Source: Alphaproteobacteria bacterium (GTDB lineage Bacteria; Pseudomonadota; Alphaproteobacteria; CACIAM-22H2). Taken from it: 64,000 bases of DNA. The stretch spans positions 248,001 through 312,000 of the forward strand of contig JAEULA010000008.1 of assembly GCA_016793165.1 (NCBI GenBank), given 5' to 3'. The translations under genes and the position numbers were made by a program. The notes beneath the pieces are model-generated. The model was not told the origin of the DNA, made no database searches, and saw only the letters and a list, made by a program, of their open reading frames with translations. Positions 50,124 to 58,032 of this stretch are shown piece after piece. Position 1 is the stretch's first letter. Every line of letters begins with the position of its first letter.

Positions 50124-51632
50124 ATGAAGATCGGTTTCGCCAAGCTCGAGATCCCGTCCACCGGCACCTACGTGGTCGGCGTCCACGAGGACCGGAAGCT
50201 CACGTCGAGCGCGACCGCGCTCGACAAGCGGACGCGCGGGATGCTCTCGGCCGCGATGGCCGGCAGCCGGTTCAAGGGTCGCAAGGGCGAAATGCTCGAC
50301 ATCCTGCAGCCGCGCGGCGTCAAGGCGCATCGCGTGGTCCTGCTCGGCCTCGGCAAGCCGGCCGATCTCGGGTCGCTGCGGCTGCAGCGCCTCGGCGGGC
50401 TGGTCACGGCGCATCTCAATCGACTCGGCGAGACCACCGCGACGGTCGCCATCGACGCGATCGCCGATGCCAATCCCACGGCTCCGACCATGGCGGCCCA
50501 GTTCGCCTACGGAGCCAGGCTGCGCTCCTACCGATTCGACAAGTACCGCACGCGCGAGAAGCCGGAGCACAAGCCGACCTTGCGCAGCCTCGCGCTCGCG
50601 GTCGAGGACCAGGCGGCGGCGCGAAAGCTCTTCGCGCCGCTGTCGCGCGTCGCCGACGGCGTCCACGCGACGCGCGACGTGGTGTCGGAGCCGCCGAATG
50701 TGATCTACCCGGCGACCTTCGCCGAGCGCTGCAAGCAGCTCGAGGAGCTGGGGGTCAAGGTCGAGGTGCTCGACGAGAAGCAGATGGCGAAGCTCGGCAT
50801 GGGCGCGCTGCTGGGCGTCGCGCAGGGCAGCGCCAAGCCGCCGCGGATCGTCGTCATGCAGTGGTCGGGCGCGCCCGATGCCGCGGACAAGCGGCCGATC
50901 GCGTTCTGCGGCAAGGGCGTCACGTTCGACACCGGCGGCATCTCGCTGAAGCCGGCCGCGGGGATGGAGGACATGAAGTGGGACATGGCCGGCGCCGGCG
51001 CGGTGCTCGGGGTCATGACCGCGCTGGCCGGACGCAAGGCCAAGGTGAACGCGGTCGGTGTCGTCGGCCTCGTCGAGAACATGCCGGACGGCAATGCGCA
51101 GCGCCCGTCCGACATCGTGACGTCGATGTCGGGCCGCACGATCGAGGTCCTGAACACCGACGCCGAGGGCCGTCTCGTGCTCGCGGACGTGTGCTGGTAC
51201 ACGCAGGACCGCTTCAAGCCCAAGGCGATGATCGACCTCGCGACGCTGACGGGCGCCATCATCATCGCCCTCGGCCACGAGTTCGCCGGCCTGTTCGCCA
51301 ACAACGAGGATCTCGCGGCGGGGCTTCTCGCCGCGGGCCGCGCCACCGGCGAGAAGCTGTGGCGCATGCCGCTGGGCGACGTGTTCGACCGCCAGATCGA
51401 TTCCGACGCGGCCGACGTCAAGAACATCGCGGGCGACCGCGCGGCCGGCTCGACCATCGGCGCGGTGTTCATCCAGCGCTTCGTCAACGACGTGCCCTGG
51501 GCGCATCTCGACATCGCCGGCGTCGCCTGGTCGAAGAAGGACCACGCCACCACCCCGAAGGGCGCGACCGCCTTCGGCGTGCGCCTGCTCGACCGCCTCG
51601 TCGCGGACCGCTACGAGGAGAAGCGAGGCTGA
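50124..51632 (+). CDS. pepA: Leucyl aminopeptidase PepA
   Basis: Di-zinc M17 aminopeptidase, 502 residues from ATG 50124. The active-site motif NTDAEGR is at 344-350; GKGVTFDTGG provides the metal-binding lysine and aspartate. An earlier in-frame ATG (50115) has AGGG directly abutting, while 50124 has it at proper spacing. In some bacteria PepA also binds DNA. Its stop overlaps the proposed CTG start of holC. The pepA-holC-ndk order is common in alphaproteobacteria. Confidence 0.95.
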   Translation: MKIGFAKLEIPSTGTYVVGVHEDRKLTSSATALDKRTRGMLSAAMAGSRFKGRKGEMLDILQPRGVKAHRVVLLGLGKPADLGSLRLQRLGGLVTAHLNRLGETTATVAIDAIADANPTAPTMAAQFAYGARLRSYRFDKYRTREKPEHKPTLRSLALAVEDQAAARKLFAPLSRVADGVHATRDVVSEPPNVIYPATFAERCKQLEELGVKVEVLDEKQMAKLGMGALLGVAQGSAKPPRIVVMQWSGAPDAADKRPIAFCGKGVTFDTGGISLKPAAGMEDMKWDMAGAGAVLGVMTALAGRKAKVNAVGVVGLVENMPDGNAQRPSDIVTSMSGRTIEVLNTDAEGRLVLADVCWYTQDRFKPKAMIDLATLTGAIIIALGHEFAGLFANNEDLAAGLLAAGRATGEKLWRMPLGDVFDRQIDSDAADVKNIAGDRAAGSTIGAVFIQRFVNDVPWAHLDIAGVAWSKKDHATTPKGATAFGVRLLDRLVADRYEEKRG

Positions 51633-52078
51633 GCGACATCCGCTTCTACCATCTGACCACCACCTCGCTCGAGCAGGCGCTGCCGCGCGTGCTCGAGAAG
51701 GTGCTGGCCACGGGCCAGCGCGCGGTGGTGGTGGCGGGGTCGGAAGAGCGCGTCGAGGCGCTCAATGCGGCGCTGTGGACCTACGACGACCGCAGTTTCC
51801 TGCCGCACGGCTCCGCGAAGGACGGCTTCGAGCGCGACCAGCCGATCTGGCTCACGGTCCGAGAGGAGAACCCGAACGGCGCCACGATGCTGATCACCGT
51901 CGACGGCGCTGCGCCGACCGACGCCGCGGGATGGCCGGCGATCTGCGCTTTCTTCGACGGGCGCGACGAGGATGCGGTCGCCGCGTCGCGGGCGCGCTGG
52001 AAGCAATGGAAGGCGGCTGGGCACAGCCTGAAGTACTTCAAGCAGACGGACCGCGGGAGCTGGGAGCTCGCAGGCTGA
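51629..52078 (+). CDS. holC: DNA polymerase III chi subunit HolC, apparent CTG start
   Basis: Clamp-loader accessory subunit linking polymerase III to SSB. The protein [17 protein letters not shown], then [12 protein letters not shown] and [14 protein letters not shown], matches the alphaproteobacterial chi family. No ATG, GTG or TTG exists in frame just before the conserved N-terminus; CTG 51629 forms a CTGA overlap with the pepA stop, with GAGGAGAAG at good spacing. This gives 149 residues, the usual length. A start later in the gene would remove conserved sequence. Confidence 0.88.
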   Translation: MSDIRFYHLTTTSLEQALPRVLEKVLATGQRAVVVAGSEERVEALNAALWTYDDRSFLPHGSAKDGFERDQPIWLTVREENPNGATMLITVDGAAPTDAAGWPAICAFFDGRDEDAVAASRARWKQWKAAGHSLKYFKQTDRGSWELAG

Positions 52079-52100
52079 GCCGTGGCCGCCGTGGGGCGAC

Positions 52101-52130
52101 TTGCCCCTGTCGGCGCGCTGCCGCTATAAG
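52101..52130 (+). promoter_or_regulatory. Putative sigma-70 promoter for ndk
   Basis: TTGCCC (52101-52106) and TATAAG (52125-52130) with an 18-base spacer, about 36 bases of leader before the ndk ATG. Consensus-based. Confidence 0.55.
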
Positions 52131-52172
52131 CCCGACCGCTTTTCGCATTCCCCATCATCAGGATCACGGACC

Positions 52173-52595
52173 ATGGCCCTTGAACGCACCTTCTCCATCA
52201 TCAAGCCCGATGCGACGCGCCGCAATCTGACCGGCAAGATCAACGCCAAGCTCGAGGCCGCGGGCCTGCGGATCGTGGCCCAGCGCCGCATCCAGATGAC
52301 CAAGGCCCAGGCAGAGGCGTTCTACGGGGTCCACAAGGAGCGGCCGTTCTTCGGGTCGCTCTGCGCCTTCATGACGTCGGGGCCGGTCGTGGTCCAGGTG
52401 CTTGAGGGCGAGAATGCCGTTGCCAAGAACCGTGAGGTGATGGGCGCGACGAACCCGGCGAACGCCGCCGCCGGCACGATCCGCAAGGAGTTCGCGGAGT
52501 CGATCGAGGCCAACTCGGTGCACGGCTCGGACAGCGCCGAGAACGCGGCGATCGAGATCGCGTTCTTCTTCGCCGGCTGCGACGTCGTCGGCTGA
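52173..52595 (+). CDS. ndk: Nucleoside diphosphate kinase
   Basis: Transfers phosphate between nucleoside triphosphates and diphosphates through a phosphohistidine. H117 in NSVHGSDS is the catalytic residue; [11 protein letters not shown] near the start and [18 protein letters not shown] are standard. 140 residues, start ATG 52173. It has its own promoter and a strong terminator, so it is probably a single-gene transcript. Confidence 0.98.
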   Translation: MALERTFSIIKPDATRRNLTGKINAKLEAAGLRIVAQRRIQMTKAQAEAFYGVHKERPFFGSLCAFMTSGPVVVQVLEGENAVAKNREVMGATNPANAAAGTIRKEFAESIEANSVHGSDSAENAAIEIAFFFAGCDVVG

Positions 52596-52637
52596 TCGCG
52601 CAGCGACCGGCGCGCGAAGCGGCTCCGTAAATGCAAG

Positions 52638-52668
52638 AAGGCCGCTCCCTGTCGGGAGCGGCCTTTTT
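52638..52668 (+). terminator. Rho-independent terminator after ndk
   Basis: A stem of at least 10 bp (GGCCGCTCCC at 52640-52649 with 52654-52663), a 4-base loop and TTTTT at 52664-52668. It is the clearest plus-strand terminator in the window, and its A-rich left side could also act towards the minus strand. Confidence 0.92.
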
Positions 52669-52724
52669 CATGCCGTCGGCACGAAGCCGTGGACGATTTC
52701 GGCGCCGGCACGCCGGCGCGGCGG

Positions 52725-52889
52725 TCAGGCGCGGATGGCGTGCGGGCTGCCGGTGAGGAACGCGGCCATCAGCACAAGGCCGATGACCGAGGCGATGATC
52801 ACCCACTTGGCGATCGTCACGAACGTGCCCCACATCTGCACGTGGTCGTTCGTGTAGGGGTAGTTGCCGTTGTCCGGATTGCTCACCAT
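52725..52889 (-). CDS. aa3-type cytochrome c oxidase subunit IV (54 residues)
   Basis: Tiny single-helix protein of the bacterial aa3 oxidase subunit IV family, found mostly in alphaproteobacteria. Start ATG 52889 with AAGGG upstream; the N-terminus YPYTNDHVQMWGTFVTIAKW leads into a membrane helix at about 28-46, then a short basic tail to the stop at 52725. Family members are about 45-60 residues. The main oxidase genes are not nearby. It has its own promoter-like sequence. It is easily missed because of its size. Confidence 0.82.
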   Translation of the reverse strand: MVSNPDNGNYPYTNDHVQMWGTFVTIAKWVIIASVIGLVLMAAFLTGSPHAIRA

Positions 52890-52929
52890 GACGGGCGCCC
52901 TTGTCAGGATTGGAATGACGTCGCTTGGC

Positions 52930-52957
52930 CTTATAGCTCAACTGGCCATCGAGGCAA
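52930..52957 (-). promoter_or_regulatory. Putative promoter for oxidase subunit IV
   Basis: Minus-strand TTGCCT (52957-52952) and TATAAG (52935-52930), 16-base spacer, between the purN stop and the small gene, giving a leader of about 34 bases. Consensus-based. Confidence 0.5.
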
Positions 52958-52967
52958 GCGACCAGCC

Positions 52968-53624
52968 TCAGGCCGGCAGCGGGGCGAGGGCCGGGGCGGC
53001 CGGGAACCGGGTGCCCGGGGCGTAGACGACCCGCTCGCCCTCGACGCGCGCCTCCCCCGTGGCGAACAGCCGCAGCGCCAGCGGATAGAGGCGGTGCTCG
53101 GCCGCGAGCACCCGGGCAGCGAGGCGCGCCTCGTCGTCGTCCGGCAGGACCGGGACCGCCGCCTGCGCGATGATCGGACCGGCGTCCATCTCCGCCCGCA
53201 CTACATGGACCGTGCAGCCGGTGAAGCGCACACCGGCCTCGAGCGCGCGGGCATGGGTGTCGAGGCCCGGAAAGGCGGGCAGCAGGGACGGGTGGATGTT
53301 GATCATTCGATCGCGCCAGGCGTCGACAAGTCCTGCGGTCAGCAGTCGCATGAAGCCGGCCAGGCAGACCAGCTCGACCTCGTGCGCGCGCAGGCGCTCG
53401 TCGAGCATGCGTTCGAATGCGCCGCGATCGGCGAAGCGCTTGTGGTCGAGCGTCTCGGTCCGCAGCCCGGCGGCGGCGGCCCGTTCCAAGCCCGCGGCAT
53501 CCGGTCGATTGGAAAGGACCAGGGCGATCTCGGCGGGAAAGTCCTCGGCGCGCGCCGCCTCGATCAGGGCCTGCATGTTCGATCCGCGCCCGGAGATGAG
53601 CACGGCGACGCGCCGGCGGGTCAT
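52968..53624 (-). CDS. purN: Phosphoribosylglycinamide formyltransferase
   Basis: Formylates GAR to FGAR with 10-formyltetrahydrofolate in purine synthesis. The P-loop-like [11 protein letters not shown] is at 10-20; the catalytic residues fit N109, H111 and D147 in [11 protein letters not shown] and EMDAGP. 218 residues. ATG 53624 overlaps the purM stop by 4 bases, the usual purM-purN coupling. Confidence 0.97.
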   Translation of the reverse strand: MTRRRVAVLISGRGSNMQALIEAARAEDFPAEIALVLSNRPDAAGLERAAAAGLRTETLDHKRFADRGAFERMLDERLRAHEVELVCLAGFMRLLTAGLVDAWRDRMINIHPSLLPAFPGLDTHARALEAGVRFTGCTVHVVRAEMDAGPIIAQAAVPVLPDDDEARLAARVLAAEHRLYPLALRLFATGEARVEGERVVYAPGTRFPAAPALAPLPA

Positions 53625-54724
53625 CGACCGAGCCACGCCTCGTCGAGGCCGGTCACGCGGCAGCCTGCCGCATCGCCTTCGCGCCGGGTCACGCGGCCGA
53701 TCGCCGTCGCGACCTCGCCGTTCTCGCGCAGGATCGTGAGGGCGCGATCGACATTCGCCGGATCGACGACCACGACCATGCCTATGCCGCAGTTGAACAC
53801 GCGCACCATCTCGGCCGGCGCGATGTCGCCGCGGGTCATCAGCCAGCGGAACACGGGCGGCAGGGTCCACGCGCGCGCGTCGATGTCGACCGCGGCGTCG
53901 TCGGGGATGACGCGCGGCACGTTCTCGATCAGACCGCCGCCGGTGATGTGGGCCATGGCCTTGGCGAGCCCCGCTCGGCAGAGGGCGAGGCAGCTGCGCA
54001 CGTAGATGCGGGTCGGGGCCAGCAGCGCCTCGGCGAGCGTCATGCCGGTCGCGAAGGGCGCGGGCGCGCTCCACGCAAGGCCCTCGCGCGCGACGACGCG
54101 CCGGACGAGCGAGAAGCCGTTGGAGTGGACGCCAGACGACGCGATGCCCAGAACGACGTCGCCGGGCCGGACGTCGCGGCCCGTGACGACCTGGCCGCGC
54201 TCGACCGCGCCCACCGCGAAGCCCGCGAGATCGTAGTCGCCGTCGGCATACATGCCCGGCATCTCGGCCGTCTCGCCGCCGATCAGGGCGCAGCCCGCGT
54301 CACGGCAGCCCGCGGCGATGCCCGCGACGACGGCGCGTCCGGCCTCCACGGACAGCTTGCCCGTGGCGTAGTAGTCGAGGAAGAACAGCGGCTCCGCGCC
54401 CTGGACCACGAGGTCGTTGACGCACATGGCGACGAGATCGATCCCGACGCCGTCATGGCGTCCGCTGTCGATCGCGATCTTCAGCTTCGTGCCCACGCCG
54501 TCGGTCGTGGCCACGAGCAGGGGATCGACGAATCCCGCGGCCTTGAGGTCGAAAAGCGCGCCGAAGCCGCCGAGCTCCGCATCCGCGCCCCGGCGCCGCG
54601 TCGCCCGGGTCAGCGGCTTGATGGCGTCGACCAGCGCTTCGCCGGCATCGATGTCGACGCCAGCCTCGCGGTAGCGCGACCCGGCGCCGCGGGCGTTGTC
54701 CCCGGCGGAGGCGTTGCTGGTCAT
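53621..54724 (-). CDS. purM: Phosphoribosylformylglycinamidine cyclo-ligase
   Basis: AIR synthetase of purine biosynthesis, 367 residues. It shows [41 protein letters not shown] and [14 protein letters not shown], all standard ATP-binding and substrate blocks. GAGGACACG precedes ATG 54724, with a promoter-like sequence about 50 bases further upstream. Heads the purM-purN transcript and is divergent from the CDP-alcohol transferase gene. Confidence 0.98.
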   Translation of the reverse strand: MTSNASAGDNARGAGSRYREAGVDIDAGEALVDAIKPLTRATRRRGADAELGGFGALFDLKAAGFVDPLLVATTDGVGTKLKIAIDSGRHDGVGIDLVAMCVNDLVVQGAEPLFFLDYYATGKLSVEAGRAVVAGIAAGCRDAGCALIGGETAEMPGMYADGDYDLAGFAVGAVERGQVVTGRDVRPGDVVLGIASSGVHSNGFSLVRRVVAREGLAWSAPAPFATGMTLAEALLAPTRIYVRSCLALCRAGLAKAMAHITGGGLIENVPRVIPDDAAVDIDARAWTLPPVFRWLMTRGDIAPAEMVRVFNCGIGMVVVVDPANVDRALTILRENGEVATAIGRVTRREGDAAGCRVTGLDEAWLGR

Positions 54725-54775
54725 CGTGTCCTCATGCGAGAGTCTTCGGCGTCGAATGCCTGAGAATCGCGGCGC

Positions 54776-54803
54776 ACCATATCCAAATCGATGACGTTGG
54801 CAA
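54776..54803 (-). promoter_or_regulatory. Putative promoter of purM-purN
   Basis: Minus-strand TTGCCA (54803-54798) and TATGGT (54781-54776) with a 16-base spacer. The start near 54769 gives about 45 bases of leader. Consensus-based. Confidence 0.5.
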
Positions 54804-54849
54804 TGCCCGCCGGACCTCCGTGCGACGCGCGCCCGCGAGCCGCCGAGCC

Positions 54850-55398
54850 ATGATCAACCTGCCCAACATCCTGTCTTTCGCGCGGCTCCTGTCGGTCCCG
54901 ATCGCGATCATGCTGATGCTGGACGGCCGCTTCGACATCGCGTTCTGGCTCTTCGTCGCGGCGGGGGTCACCGACGCGGTCGACGGCTGGATCGCCAAGC
55001 GGTTCGACGCGCGCACGGAGTTCGGCGCGTATCTCGATCCGCTGGCCGACAAGGCCCTGGTCGTCTCGACCTTCGTCGTGCTCGGGATCCTCGGCCGCCT
55101 GCCGAGCTGGCTGGTCGTCCTCGTTGTCTTCCGCGACGTCATCATCGTGGGCGGGGCCATGGTGGTCTACGCGATGCTCGGGGACTTCCGCTCGCGGCCG
55201 TCGCGCATCAGCAAGCTCAACACCGCCTTCCAGATCGCGCTCGTCGCGCTGGTCCTGGCGCGGCTGGGGCTCGGCGTCGGCGATCCGCGAATCGATCTCG
55301 TGCTGATCTACCTCACGGCCGCGACGACGGTGGCCTCGGGGGCCGATTACCTGTGGCAATGGGGCCGGCGCCTGGCCCGCGCCGACGACGGCCGATGA
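54850..55398 (+). CDS. CDP-alcohol phosphatidyltransferase
   Basis: Membrane enzyme transferring a phosphatidyl group from CDP-diacylglycerol to an alcohol, 182 residues. The signature motif is complete: D42, D45, G59, D63 and D67 in the segment [10 protein letters not shown] to YLDPLADK. Membrane helices lie near 8-24, 28-42, 70-90, 95-115 and 130-150. Phosphatidylglycerophosphate synthase or a cardiolipin-synthase-like role is likely; the acceptor cannot be fixed. ATG 54850 was chosen over GTG 54820. Its stop overlaps the hdaA start. Confidence 0.92.
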   Translation: MINLPNILSFARLLSVPIAIMLMLDGRFDIAFWLFVAAGVTDAVDGWIAKRFDARTEFGAYLDPLADKALVVSTFVVLGILGRLPSWLVVLVVFRDVIIVGGAMVVYAMLGDFRSRPSRISKLNTAFQIALVALVLARLGLGVGDPRIDLVLIYLTAATTVASGADYLWQWGRRLARADDGR

Positions 55399-56075
55399 CG
55401 CGCCAGCTTCCGCTGGCCCTGGATCACACGCCCTCGCACGCCCGCGAGGATCTGGCCGTCGGCACCGCCAATGCCGAGGCCTTGGCCTGGATCGACGCCT
55501 GGCCGCGCTGGACGATGCCGGCGCTCGTGCTGTGCGGCCCCCAGGGCAGCGGAAAATCCCACCTCGCGAGCATCTGGCGGCAGCGCGCCGACGCGCTCGT
55601 GCTCGACCTCGCGATCGCGATCGAGACGATCGCCCGCGACGCCCGGCGCGCCTTCCTGCTCGAGGACGTCGATGGCGCACTCGCATCCACCGAGGCCGGC
55701 GAGCGCGCCCTGCTGCATGCGTACAACCTCGTCGTCCAGGGCGGCGGCTCGCTGCTGCTGACCGCGCGCGAGTTGCCGCGCGGCTGGCCGATGCGGCTTC
55801 CGGACCTGCGGTCGCGGATGCTCGCCCTGCCGGTGGCCGAGCTGCGGACGCCCGACGATGCCATGATCGCGGCCGTCCTCGGCAAGCTCTTCGCGGACCG
55901 GCAGCTGGCGCCCGATCCCGACGTGATCGCCTTCGTCGTCGCGCGCACGGAGCGCAGCTTCGCGCGGCTGGCCCAGATCGTGGCGGCGCTCGATCAAGCC
56001 GCGCTCGCCGCGCATCGCGAGTTGACGGTGCCGTTCGTGCGCCGGACCCTGGCCGCCAGCGGACTCATCGAGTAG
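55395..56075 (+). CDS. hdaA: HdaA, DnaA-related replication regulator
   Basis: Short DnaA-like AAA+ protein that inactivates DnaA-ATP at the clamp and so limits re-initiation. 226 residues. The N-terminal RQLPLALDH fits the clamp-binding QLxLxL-type motif, Walker A is GPQGSGKSHL and Walker B LLEDVD. It lacks the DNA-binding domain IV of DnaA. ATGA overlap with the CDP-alcohol transferase gene; ppk and ppx follow 4 kb downstream, as often seen in alphaproteobacteria. Confidence 0.92.
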   Translation: MTRQLPLALDHTPSHAREDLAVGTANAEALAWIDAWPRWTMPALVLCGPQGSGKSHLASIWRQRADALVLDLAIAIETIARDARRAFLLEDVDGALASTEAGERALLHAYNLVVQGGGSLLLTARELPRGWPMRLPDLRSRMLALPVAELRTPDDAMIAAVLGKLFADRQLAPDPDVIAFVVARTERSFARLAQIVAALDQAALAAHRELTVPFVRRTLAASGLIE

Positions 56076-56102
56076 CAGCACGCAAACACGGAGGGATGCG
56101 AG

Positions 56103-56882
56103 ATGGATCTCGGACTCAAGGGCCGCAAGGCGATCGTCTGCGCCGCGAGCAAGGGCCTCGGCAAGGGCTGCGCCTTCGCGCTCGCCCGCGAGGGCGTCGA
56201 GGTGACGATCCTGGCGCGCGGCCGCGAGGCGCTCGAGGCCACGGCCGCGGAAATCCGCGCCGCGACCGGCGCGACCGTCCGCACGCTCGTCGCCGACATC
56301 ACGACCGCCGAGGGCCGGGCTGCGGCGCTTGCCGCCGTCCCGTCGCCGGACATCCTCGTGAACAATGCCGGCGGCCCGCCGCCCGGGGACTTCCGCGAAT
56401 GGGACGAGACCGCCTGGCAGGCGGCGGTGAATGCCAACATGGTGACGCCGATCATGCTGATGCGGGCCGTGGTCGACGGGATGATCGCGCGCCGCTTCGG
56501 GCGGATCGTGAACATCACATCGACCTCGGTGAAGGCGCCGATCCCGACACTAGGCCTGTCGAACGGTGCGCGGGCGGGACTCACCGGGTTCGTCGCCGGC
56601 ATCGCGCGGCAGGTCGTCGCCCACAACGTGACCATCAACAACCTGCTGCCGGGGCCGTTCGACACGGATCGGCTGCGATCGGTCTCGGCGAACCTCGCCG
56701 CGAAGACGGGACGGCCGGTCGAGGAGGTCCGGGAAGGTCAGCGCAATGCCAATCCGGCCAAGCGCTTCGGCAATGCCGACGAGTTCGGCGCCTTCTGCGC
56801 GTTCATATGCTCGGCGCATGCGAGCTACTTCACCGGCCAGAATGTGGTCCTCGACGGCGGCGCCTATCCGGGGACCTTCTAG
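56103..56882 (+). CDS. SDR-family protein lacking the Tyr-Lys pair
   Basis: Rossmann-fold SDR of 259 residues. The cofactor loop is AASKGLGKG rather than TGxxxGIG, and NNAGGPPPG is present. At the catalytic site, serines remain in NITSTS but the YxxxK position reads LSNGARAGL, so both tyrosine and lysine are replaced. Such variants form a recognisable SDR subgroup whose chemistry I do not know. GGAGGG precedes ATG 56103. It shares the CTAG stop with the convergent methyltransferase gene. Confidence 0.9.
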   Translation: MDLGLKGRKAIVCAASKGLGKGCAFALAREGVEVTILARGREALEATAAEIRAATGATVRTLVADITTAEGRAAALAAVPSPDILVNNAGGPPPGDFREWDETAWQAAVNANMVTPIMLMRAVVDGMIARRFGRIVNITSTSVKAPIPTLGLSNGARAGLTGFVAGIARQVVAHNVTINNLLPGPFDTDRLRSVSANLAAKTGRPVEEVREGQRNANPAKRFGNADEFGAFCAFICSAHASYFTGQNVVLDGGAYPGTF

Positions 56883-57889
56883 CGCACGGCTTCGATGATC
56901 TTGTAGCGCGGACCCGCTTCGTGGGTGACGGCGTGCGTGAAGCCGTCGCGCAGCGCCGCCTCGTAGGGAAGCGTGCGATTGGCGACGATCCAGAGCCGAC
57001 CGCCGCGACGCAGCGCGTCGCGCGCCGCGGCGATGAACGCGAGGCCGATCGATGGGTCGGCGCCGCGCGTGTCGTGGAACGGCGGGTTCATCACGACCGT
57101 GTCGTAGTCGCGGCGCGGCACGCCGCGGGCCGCGTCGTGCCACAGGAAGTCGATCGCCGTGTCGGGTGGGGCGTGCGCGAGATTTAGTCGCGCGGCGGCG
57201 AGCGCGTGCCAGTCGGCCTCGTAGAGATCGAGACGCCGCGGCCGCGGCCTGCCATGGGCGAGGACGTGGCCGGCGAGATAGCCCCAGCCGGCGCCCAGAT
57301 CGGCCACCACGACGCCGAGATCGACGGGCAATCGCGCAGCGAGCAGCGCCGATCCCTCGTCGACGCGGTCCCAGGCGAAGATCCCCGGCGCGGCGTGATG
57401 GCCGTCCGCGCCGGCAGGCCGGATGCGGGCGGCGTCGATCCAGGAATCGCGGGTCGGCGCGTCGACGGCATCGCGGGCCCGGGCCCAGAATGCGCGCGCG
57501 TGGCCGCCCGATGACGTGCCGAGCGTTCGCAGGCGACGCGCGTAGCTCGCGGGACCGAGCTCGTTGCTTCCCGCCACCACGACGAGACCGTCGGCCCGGC
57601 ACGCGGTCAGCGCCTGGCCGATCGTCGCGAGGCTGCGGACGCGCTGTCGCCCCAGCATGACGATCGCGCAGTCCATGTCGCGCAGGCTGCCGTCGGGCGT
57701 CGGGACGACCCGGATGCCCTCGGCCTCGAGGCGATCGCAGGCCGGACGCCACGGCTGGACGGCGACCAGCGTCGCGGGCGCGAGCCCCGGCGGCGGCTCG
57801 TCGGGGTCGAACAGCGCGATGCGGGACGCTGCGGGGCGGAGGCGCACGACAACCGCCGCGGCGAGATCAGCGGCCGCGGCGTTCGTCAT
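56879..57889 (-). CDS. RsmC-like class I methyltransferase
   Basis: Two-domain methyltransferase of 336 residues with the layout of RsmC, which methylates G1207 of 16S rRNA. The C-terminal domain has SAM motif VADLGAGWGYLAGHVL and the catalytic motif NPPFHD; the N-terminal domain is a degenerate copy, as in RsmC. The target is inferred from this layout only; RlmG is the alternative. Stops at the same CTAG as the SDR gene. The 143-base gap upstream to the CYTH-CHAD gene is divergent. Confidence 0.85.
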   Translation of the reverse strand: MTNAAAADLAAAVVVRLRPAASRIALFDPDEPPPGLAPATLVAVQPWRPACDRLEAEGIRVVPTPDGSLRDMDCAIVMLGRQRVRSLATIGQALTACRADGLVVVAGSNELGPASYARRLRTLGTSSGGHARAFWARARDAVDAPTRDSWIDAARIRPAGADGHHAAPGIFAWDRVDEGSALLAARLPVDLGVVVADLGAGWGYLAGHVLAHGRPRPRRLDLYEADWHALAAARLNLAHAPPDTAIDFLWHDAARGVPRRDYDTVVMNPPFHDTRGADPSIGLAFIAAARDALRRGGRLWIVANRTLPYEAALRDGFTHAVTHEAGPRYKIIEAVR

Positions 57890-58032
57890 GGCGCCGGTTC
57901 CACGTGACGGTGATGTGACACGCGCAAGTCATCGAGAAGGGAGGCCCCGTGCATTCAAGGGGTTGTGGAGCGCGGTTTGCCGCCGACCGCATGGGCCCCG
58001 TAGTCTCACGGCATCGCGCGGCACGAGGGACC

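Noticed and set aside
54722..54780. Possible 19-codon leader peptide overlapping the purM start (ATGA)
   Set aside because: Its start lies within the predicted -10 region and has no ribosome site, so it is probably not transcribed.
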